From contig DLXL01000477.1 in the NCBI GenBank assembly GCA_003448025.1, positions 4,126 through 12,696 on the forward strand: DNA of 8,571 bases. The letters are read 5' to 3'. This document shows positions 1 to 5,805 of the stretch, one piece after another. The notes under the pieces were generated by a model that was given only the letters and a program-made list of their open reading frames with translations, did no database searches and was not told the DNA's origin. This DNA is from Saprospirales bacterium. GTDB taxonomy: Bacteria; Bacteroidota; Bacteroidia; Chitinophagales; Saprospiraceae. Every line of letters starts with the position of its first letter. Positions within the stretch are counted from its first letter, which is position 1. A program made the position numbers and the translations under genes.

Positions 1-73
1 ATAAAAACAAGACAACCCAATCATTTACAGCCACCGCTTAGTGCCAATTTTTAACTCAATTGCATTCAAAGAC

Positions 74-2056
74 ATGAAAAATATTCGCTTGACATTACTG
101 GCCATTTGCGGCTTTCTTTCAACTTCTGTCCTTTGGGCTCAAGACAGTTTATCTGCCCTGCCTAAGGAAGACGATTATTATCGCATCATTAAAATCCCGG
201 TACCGGAAGGTGTGATACTGGAAGTGGGTGGTTTATGCAGTCTGCCTAACGGCCATATAGCCGCAAGCACGCGCCGCGGAGATGTATGGATTATTGAAAA
301 TCCCACTTCCAGTACGCCAAATTACCGGCGTTTTGCAACCGGCTTACACGAAATACTGGGATTGGTATACAAAGACGGGAGTCTCTATTGTGCACAGCGC
401 GGTGAACTCACCAAACTCTCCGATCGCAATGGCGATGGTGTTGCAGACCGCTACGAAACGGTATATGCCTGGCCACTTTCCGGCCACTACCATGAATATA
501 CTTTTGGACCAAAAGTGCTGCCAGATGGTTCTTTTCTGGTGACGGGCAATGTAAGTTTTGGTGCAAGCGACTGGTGGTCCGGCAAATCGGTGGTACCCTG
601 GCGTGGCTGGACCATGCGCATCACGCCCGACGGCAAGATGGAACCATGGGCGGCCGGTTTCCGTTCGCCCTGCGGCATAGGGATGATAAACGGAGAATTT
701 TTCTACGGCGACAATCAGGGCGACTGGATGGGTTCCGGTTTTGTGACGCATGTGGAAAAGGGCGATTTTGTGGGCCACCCTGCTTCATTGGCATGGGCAG
801 ATCGTCCGGAGTCGCCCGTAAACATGCGCAAAGAGTTCGTTTTTCAGCAGGTTGATCCCAAAGACGACCCTAAGAAAAAACCGGAATATATTGCGGAGGA
901 ACCCATGACCACCCTCTATGAGATGGAATTCAACACCTATCCGGACAAACAAATCAAGAGCCCGTCAGTATGGCTTCCGCACGGCATTTTGGGTGTATCA
1001 ACTTCTGAGATTATTTCGGATGAAACGAATGGCGCTTTCGGGCCGTTTGCAGGGCAACTGCTGGTTGGAGATCAGGGCATGTCGAAAATAGCCCGGGTTT
1101 TCCTGGAAAAGGTTAAAGGCGAATACCAGGGTGCTGCTTTTGATTTCCGCAATGGGTTCCGTTCCGGTGTGCTGCGTATGTGTTGGGGCAGTGATCAAAC
1201 CATGTACATTGGCGGCACCAACCGCGGTTGGGGTAGTACGGGTAAGGAGCCTTTTGGTTTGGAACGACTGGTGTGGACTGGCCAGACGCCTTTTGAAATG
1301 AAGGCCATGCGCGCCATGCCTGATGGCTTTGAAATTGAATTCACACAGCCTGTGGATGTTGCCACCGCCGAAAACGTGGACAACTATATTGCCCGCAGTT
1401 TCACTTACCGATACTATCCTGTGTACGGAAGCCCGATGGTGAACTATAAAGAAAATCCGGTTTTGGGTGCTAAAGCCAGCGCCGATGGGTTGCGTGTGCG
1501 CCTGGTAGTGGACAGTCTGCGGTTGGGCTATGTGCATGCCATCCAGCCAGAGGGTGTACGTTCCGCTCAGAACAAATTACCGCTATTGCACGGAACAGGC
1601 TATTACACCCTTAAGCAACTACCTGACGGCCCGAAAGCTAATTTCCAGCTGGCACAGCGCAAGCCCAAAAAAGCTGAGCCTATAGAAGATCTCGGCACTA
1701 AGGTGAATACGCCTGATAACCAGATGAAAGAGGCCCGGCCGGGCACGCCAGAAGCACCCAAGGCAGCGACGCAACCTGCAACACCTGCGAAACCCAAGGT
1801 TCTGACAGATGCAGAGGCCATGACATTACTCACCAAACATACCTGCACAGCCTGCCATAAAAAGAATGAACGCTCCGTGGGGCCTGCTTACACTGAGGTT
1901 GCCAAACGAAAGTACAGCACCAGTCAAATCATTGCGTTGGTACATAATCCCAAGCCTGAAAACTGGCCGGATTACACGCCCATGGCTCCTATGCCGCAGG
2001 TACCGAAAAAGGATCTGGAGAAAATTGCCGTGTGGATTAATTCTTTACGGAAATAA
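74..2056 (+). CDS. Exported beta-propeller (sorbosone/glucose dehydrogenase-like) protein with C-terminal cytochrome c domain
   Basis: Probably a periplasmic or surface redox protein: a dehydrogenase-like propeller joined to an electron-accepting cytochrome c. The substrate is unknown. Numbering is from the ATG at 74 (660 aa). Residues 1-22 are a signal peptide (basic start, hydrophobic core, cleavage near LWA|QD). About 30-400 resembles the PQQ-dependent sugar dehydrogenase / membrane-bound dehydrogenase-like propeller, with GGLCSLPNGHIAAS and repeated LPDG-type turns. D117-x-N119-x-D121-G122-x-x-D125 is an EF-hand-like calcium loop. About 407-513 looks like an Ig-like domain (FEIEFTQPVD). 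About 514-575 is a Pro/Ala/Lys-rich linker. About 577-660 is a monohaem cytochrome c with C591-T-A-C594-H595 and M637 or M640 as likely distal ligand. An in-frame GTG at 41 would add 11 residues before the signal peptide, so the ATG at 74 is preferred. Its promoter must lie near or beyond the left edge; none is visible in 1-73. The domain architecture is clear; the enzymatic activity is inferred. Confidence 0.85.
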   Translation: MKNIRLTLLAICGFLSTSVLWAQDSLSALPKEDDYYRIIKIPVPEGVILEVGGLCSLPNGHIAASTRRGDVWIIENPTSSTPNYRRFATGLHEILGLVYKDGSLYCAQRGELTKLSDRNGDGVADRYETVYAWPLSGHYHEYTFGPKVLPDGSFLVTGNVSFGASDWWSGKSVVPWRGWTMRITPDGKMEPWAAGFRSPCGIGMINGEFFYGDNQGDWMGSGFVTHVEKGDFVGHPASLAWADRPESPVNMRKEFVFQQVDPKDDPKKKPEYIAEEPMTTLYEMEFNTYPDKQIKSPSVWLPHGILGVSTSEIISDETNGAFGPFAGQLLVGDQGMSKIARVFLEKVKGEYQGAAFDFRNGFRSGVLRMCWGSDQTMYIGGTNRGWGSTGKEPFGLERLVWTGQTPFEMKAMRAMPDGFEIEFTQPVDVATAENVDNYIARSFTYRYYPVYGSPMVNYKENPVLGAKASADGLRVRLVVDSLRLGYVHAIQPEGVRSAQNKLPLLHGTGYYTLKQLPDGPKANFQLAQRKPKKAEPIEDLGTKVNTPDNQMKEARPGTPEAPKAATQPATPAKPKVLTDAEAMTLLTKHTCTACHKKNERSVGPAYTEVAKRKYSTSQIIALVHNPKPENWPDYTPMAPMPQVPKKDLEKIAVWINSLRK

Positions 2057-2059
2057 GTC

Positions 2060-2815
2060 TCACCCTATTGCCTCCTGAACTTCCGGCCAGCGGCGGCGTG
2101 CCACCTCCAGCACATCGCCGTTGGTCAGGCTTAATCGTTGTTCAGGTAACAGCTTTTTGATATGAAGCAAATTGACCAGGTGCGACTTATGGATCCGAAG
2201 AAACATCTTGGCGGGAAGTGACTCTTCCAAATCCTTCAGTGTTTTGGAAACAGTAATGGGTTTACTGTTTTGGATAACGATTTTAGCATAATTGGATAAG
2301 GCTTCAATGCGCAGTAATTCTGCCAGCGGAATAAAATGGGTGCCTTCCGTGGTGGCAACCGCCAACCGTTGTTGCTGGATGTTTTCGCCAGTACTCATGT
2401 TGTGCAAAAAATTCTGGATAACACCTTCATTGCGCTGCTTTTCATTTCTTTTTTTGAAAAACTGATGTAACGTGGCCTCCAATTCTGCCGGCGAAACGGG
2501 TTTTAGCAAATAATCCAGTGCGCTTAACCGCAAAGCACTAATAGCATACTTATCGAAAGAGGTAATAAATACGACCTCAAAATCAGGATGCTCCACACGT
2601 TTCAACATATCCAGACCATTTAATACAGGCATTTCCACATCGGTAAATACCAATTCAGGTTTGAGTTGTTGAATAGCCTCCAGGCCCTCCAGGCCATTTG
2701 AGCAAATGGCTGCTATATGGCACTGTGGATGTTGATCCTGTATGAGCATCCGAAGTTGAGTTGCTGCAAATGGATCATCTTCTACAATAATTGCTTTCAC
2801 CGGACTGATTTTCAT
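2060..2815 (-). CDS. LytTR-family response regulator (LytR/AlgR type)
   Basis: A cytoplasmic transcription regulator of 251 aa, the usual length for REC-LytTR proteins. The receiver domain (about 5-125) has the acidic pocket E12/D13/D14, phosphoacceptor D59 in FTDVEMP, T85, and K105 in LLKP. A linker of about 25 residues follows. The LytTR DNA-binding domain (about 147-249) shows the family pattern around FLRIHKSHLVN and the LSLTNGDVLEVARRR segment. Its ATG (2815-2813) overlaps the TGA of the upstream kinase (2814-2812) as ATGA, so the two are probably translationally coupled and form one operon with the kinase as partner. LytTR regulators typically bind paired direct repeats near promoters. 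The phased repeats at 5666-5739 are a candidate target, but that link is inference. Its stop is 3 bp from that of the convergent gene on the left. Confidence 0.95.
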   Translation of the reverse strand: MKISPVKAIIVEDDPFAATQLRMLIQDQHPQCHIAAICSNGLEGLEAIQQLKPELVFTDVEMPVLNGLDMLKRVEHPDFEVVFITSFDKYAISALRLSALDYLLKPVSPAELEATLHQFFKKRNEKQRNEGVIQNFLHNMSTGENIQQQRLAVATTEGTHFIPLAELLRIEALSNYAKIVIQNSKPITVSKTLKDLEESLPAKMFLRIHKSHLVNLLHIKKLLPEQRLSLTNGDVLEVARRRWPEVQEAIG

Positions 2816-5634
2816 TGGCTGTATATTTTAACGACCCGGCTCAGGGCTTTCCGCAAAATGTTCAGTTGAGTCCAAAAATTTTCGTCAGCAGATGGATTAT
2901 GCTCCAACTCATGGATTAATTGGGATTCCTGGACTAACTCCATCACCACCAATTGAGGTTTCAGTTTGTGTAAAAGTTTGCGAACGCTTTCAACATCGCC
3001 AGCTTTTTCGAATTCAGGCAGATCTTCCATATATCGCGACCATTCTGTGCAGATCAGACTTATCAATTCTTGAGCATTTTGCTCACTTCCGGAATACTGC
3101 ACCAACAATTTGGGCAGTTGTTTTTGGCTGGCTCCTGACGTCAGATGATTCGGCAAATATCGGAGTAAAATAGCTGCCATTTCAGAAGGTGAAACCGGTT
3201 TTAACAGCATTCCCTGCATCCCGACCGCAATACACCTTGCTTCATCTGCGCGTATGGCGCTTGCCGTGAGTGCAAGAACAGGTCCTTCAAAGGGAATTGC
3301 CCGCAACTTTCGGGCAGTTTCATAACCATCCATACCCGGCATTTGTAAATCGGTAAAGACCAGATCGAAAGTTTGCGCCTGTGCCTTTTTCAGAGCCTCT
3401 TCGCCGGACGATACTATGCAAAGTTCAATTTCCGGACAAATTGCTGCAATGGTTTGCCGCACTACAGTTTGGTTGATTAAGTTATCCTCAACCAATAATA
3501 TATGTGGAATTTTCAGGCATAGCAATTCCGTAATAACTGTTTTTTGTGCATTGACAGGGGGGCCATTCGGTGTGCCTTTTTTTAGTGGGATGGTAAAGAA
3601 AAATTGGCTGCCTTGACCCGGTTTACTCAACATTTGGAGCGTCCCGCCCATTTGAGCCACGAGTCCCCGAGCAATACTTAATCCCAACCCGGTACCTCCA
3701 TGCATGGTTGCCCCACCGGAATCTGCTTGCGTAAATTCTTCAAAAATAGATTGTTGTTGGCCGGTTGGGATGCCGATTCCCGTATCGGCAACAGAAAAAG
3801 TTACCTTAACCTCTGGAGTATCAGGCGCAACGGATTCTTCCTGTTTTACAGATACAGTGACGATGCCTTGCTGTGTAAATTTTATGGCATTAGACACCAG
3901 ATTATTGAGAACCTGGCCCAGCCTGACTGGATCAGCTTCCACATACTCTGGCACTTCGGGATCAAGATCCAGCACTAATGAAAGACCTTTTTCCTGTGCA
4001 AGGCCCTCAAAAGTGCCTGTAATGAGTCGAAGTTGCGAGGGAAGATGAAGTTCTTTTGGCCGAAGTTCCATTTTATTAGCCTCGATCTTGGCCAGATCCA
4101 GCACATCATTCAAGATCGTCATCAGGTTTTCACTGGATTGCCGTATAATGGAAATATTATGTGCTGTAGTAGGGTTGTGTTCTTGTGCATCCAATAATTG
4201 GCTCAGGCCAACAATCGCATTCATAGGTGTGCGGATTTCATGACTCATGGCGGCCAGAAACCTTTCTTTTACCGCTTCAGACTTTTCGGCTCGTTCCCTT
4301 AATCTTTCTGCCTCCTCCTTTTGTGCCAAAATTTCCAGATTTTTGGCCTCCAGTGCAGCATTGGTTTTGCGGCGTTGTCTGGCCCGGTACCAAAGCGCCA
4401 CCCCAATCAGCAAAGCAAGGCCCAATCCGGCCAATGCAAGCCAGAATCTGGCTTGCAACCGGGCGTTCTCCAGGGTTTTAATTTGCAGATCTTTTTCCTT
4501 TCGCTCCGTTTCGTACTCGGTTTTCAATCGCTGCAAATCGCGCACACGCTCTTCCGATGCAGAGGTATCACGTAATTGTTGAAAGGACAACATGGTCTGA
4601 TAAGCCTTATCATATGCTCCTGTGGCTGCATAAGCGGCATGGAGTGCCGGCAGCGTTTCTACCAGAATATCTGCCAGTGCAAGCTCCGTACTAATGGCTT
4701 TGGCTTTTTCCAAAGAGGGAATGGCCTTAAGGGTGTCCCCATTTAACAGGTGTGTGGAACCAATGGTAAAGTGCAGGTAAGCTATTTCAATTTGCTCATT
4801 CAACTGAACCAGCAAACGCATAGACTCATTCAGTTTCTGAAATGCTTCCGGGAAACGTCCCAGCTTGCTGAGTGAGATTCCCCAGTTTTCATAAATCAGC
4901 GCTTCGCCCAGGACATCTTTGGACTGACGGGCAAAAGGAAGGGTTTGTTTGTAATAGGCAATGGCTGTTTCATGTTGTTCCATGCCACTATAAGCATTGC
5001 CGAGCGTAAGCAAACAATCGCTTATCTGGGTAGAATCATCCAGGCGTCTGAAGGTTTCCAGGGCACGGTTGATATGCGGAATGGATTTATCATACTCTTT
5101 CTGGGAATTGTAAAAGGATCCAATACTTCGATTGATAAAACCAATCCTGCCCAGATCTTTACTGGCTTCCGCAGCCTGTAATCCTACCATGAAATAACGA
5201 AGGGCTCCCAAATTATCTCCCTGCTTGAGGCATACCCAACCCTGATTGTTACAAACCGGCGACAGATCAAAATAATCTTCCGTGGCGCGCATGTATTGAA
5301 TAGCCGAATCAAGCAACACCCGCGCTCTGCTATAGTTTCCACCTGAAAAAAACGCCCAACCTACACCGTTCTGGCATTGGGCCAATAACCATGGATTACC
5401 TGAGCCGGCAGCTACTTTTAAAGCTTCTTCTCCATAAGCAACACTTCTGGAAGGATCAGTATGCGCCAAATTGAAAGCCAGGTATTGCAATGCCATGGCA
5501 CGGGCGCTGTCGGTGGTTGCTTTCCGAAGATTTTCCTCATACACCGGCACCAGATCAGGACTTTGAGCCTCAGCAAACAAAGCAGGCACAATGGCCAATG
5601 CCACTAACAATAAACGGATCACAAGTTTTAACAA
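2812..5634 (-). CDS. TPR-containing hybrid sensor histidine kinase with receiver and Hpt-like domains
   Basis: A membrane sensor kinase of 940 aa. A hydrophobic signal peptide (1-23, ending FAEA|Q) precedes a tetratricopeptide region (about 30-350), expected in the periplasm. A coiled coil (about 353-395), one transmembrane helix (397-416) and a second coiled coil lead to the kinase. HisKA has H465 in MSHEIRTPMNAI. The HATPase has N582 (NLVSNAIKF), D617-x-G619-x-G621 (DTGIGIP) and a second glycine box at 646-652 (GGTGLGL). The receiver has E716/D717, D762 in FTDLQMPGMDG, and K812. The last 95 residues resemble an Hpt domain: an amphipathic EFEKAGDVESVRKLLHKLKP stretch with H889 where HxLKG is expected, but with Pro instead of Gly. 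The start is TTG at 5634. The frame is closed by TGA four codons upstream of it and no ATG precedes the signal peptide; GTG at 5622 is an alternative. The ligand is unknown. It overlaps the downstream regulator by 4 bp. Confidence 0.93.
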   Translation of the reverse strand: MLKLVIRLLLVALAIVPALFAEAQSPDLVPVYEENLRKATTDSARAMALQYLAFNLAHTDPSRSVAYGEEALKVAAGSGNPWLLAQCQNGVGWAFFSGGNYSRARVLLDSAIQYMRATEDYFDLSPVCNNQGWVCLKQGDNLGALRYFMVGLQAAEASKDLGRIGFINRSIGSFYNSQKEYDKSIPHINRALETFRRLDDSTQISDCLLTLGNAYSGMEQHETAIAYYKQTLPFARQSKDVLGEALIYENWGISLSKLGRFPEAFQKLNESMRLLVQLNEQIEIAYLHFTIGSTHLLNGDTLKAIPSLEKAKAISTELALADILVETLPALHAAYAATGAYDKAYQTMLSFQQLRDTSASEERVRDLQRLKTEYETERKEKDLQIKTLENARLQARFWLALAGLGLALLIGVALWYRARQRRKTNAALEAKNLEILAQKEEAERLRERAEKSEAVKERFLAAMSHEIRTPMNAIVGLSQLLDAQEHNPTTAHNISIIRQSSENLMTILNDVLDLAKIEANKMELRPKELHLPSQLRLITGTFEGLAQEKGLSLVLDLDPEVPEYVEADPVRLGQVLNNLVSNAIKFTQQGIVTVSVKQEESVAPDTPEVKVTFSVADTGIGIPTGQQQSIFEEFTQADSGGATMHGGTGLGLSIARGLVAQMGGTLQMLSKPGQGSQFFFTIPLKKGTPNGPPVNAQKTVITELLCLKIPHILLVEDNLINQTVVRQTIAAICPEIELCIVSSGEEALKKAQAQTFDLVFTDLQMPGMDGYETARKLRAIPFEGPVLALTASAIRADEARCIAVGMQGMLLKPVSPSEMAAILLRYLPNHLTSGASQKQLPKLLVQYSGSEQNAQELISLICTEWSRYMEDLPEFEKAGDVESVRKLLHKLKPQLVVMELVQESQLIHELEHNPSADENFWTQLNILRKALSRVVKIYSQ

Positions 5635-5650
5635 GCGCTGGAATTTTCAA

Positions 5651-5658
5651 CAAAGATA
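5651..5658 (-). promoter_or_regulatory. Candidate Bacteroidota -7 box for the kinase-regulator operon
   Basis: On the reverse strand this reads TATCTTTG, a full match to TAnnTTTG. A start about 7 nt downstream would leave a leader of only some 10 nt before the TTG start, or about 22 nt before the GTG at 5622. No TTG is present 17-23 nt upstream, so the -33 element is missing or poor. Weak support. Confidence 0.35.
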
Positions 5659-5707
5659 CTTTTTACCGTTGACTCATTCATTGTTGCCGCAGACTCAGTG
5701 AAACGAC

Positions 5708-5734
5708 TTGGGGCAGAAGCTGCCCATACTTTTG
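5708..5734 (+). promoter_or_regulatory. Candidate Bacteroidota promoter for the M23 peptidase gene
   Basis: TTG at 5708-5710 and TACTTTTG at 5727-5734 (full match to TAnnTTTG) are separated by 16 bp, one short of the usual 17-23. Transcription would start near 5741, giving a 5' leader of about 65 nt before the ATG at 5806. Confidence 0.45.
5711..5725. promoter_or_regulatory. 15-bp inverted repeat in the promoter spacer
   Basis: GGGCAG-AAG-CTGCCC is a perfect 6-bp inverted repeat with a 3-bp centre. It fills the spacer between the proposed -33 and -7 elements, the classical position for a repressor or MerR-type operator. It has no T-tract, so it is not a terminator. The binding protein is unknown and chance cannot be excluded. 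Confidence 0.3.
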
Positions 5735-5805
5735 ACTCATCAATGGTTTCAAGCAGAAATCATGTCCACGCTAAAACCTATTTACCAACTCAATCACCTA
5801 GTTTT

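Larger units (their letters stand above)
5666..5740 (+). repeat. Phased GACTCA direct repeats, candidate operator
   Basis: GACTCA occurs at 5671-5676, 5692-5697 and 5734-5739, that is 21 and then 42 bp apart, or 2 and 4 helical turns. The first two sit in a longer direct repeat, CCGTTGACTCA (5666-5676) and CCGCAGACTCA (5687-5697), matching at 9 of 11 positions. The first and third share TTGACTCAT exactly (5669-5677 and 5732-5740). The first two are upstream of the candidate -33/-7 elements of the peptidase promoter; the third overlaps the end of its -7 box. A 21-bp period is what LytTR regulators such as AgrA use. Binding by the regulator at 2060-2815 is inferred, not shown. Confidence 0.45.

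Noticed and set aside
41..73. GTG at 41 as start of the cytochrome/propeller gene
   Set aside because: It would place 11 residues before a well-formed signal peptide that begins at the ATG at 74.
344..778. Reverse-strand and other-frame ORFs within 282-1848
   Set aside because: They overlap a clearly coding, domain-bearing forward gene, have no recognisable motifs, and show composition typical of frame shadows.
4242..4248. GACTCAT inside the kinase gene, and another at 4813
   Set aside because: The first encodes the conserved MSH of the H-box and the second is in TPR coding sequence. Isolated copies are expected by chance.
3416..4582. Forward-strand ORFs opposite the histidine kinase gene
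   Set aside because: The opposite strand encodes intact HisKA, HATPase and receiver motifs. These ORFs have no domain signals or promoters.
5665..5673. ACCGTTGAC as a single match to the general LytTR consensus [TA][AC][CA]GTTN[AG][TG]
   Set aside because: It matches 8 of 9 positions, but the paired copy 21 bp away (GCCGCAGAC) lacks the GTT core. I therefore claim only the phased GACTCA repeats, not a consensus LytTR box.
5698..5805. GTG at 5698 as start of the M23 gene
   Set aside because: It would add 36 residues before a typical MKK signal peptide and would lie within the predicted promoter.
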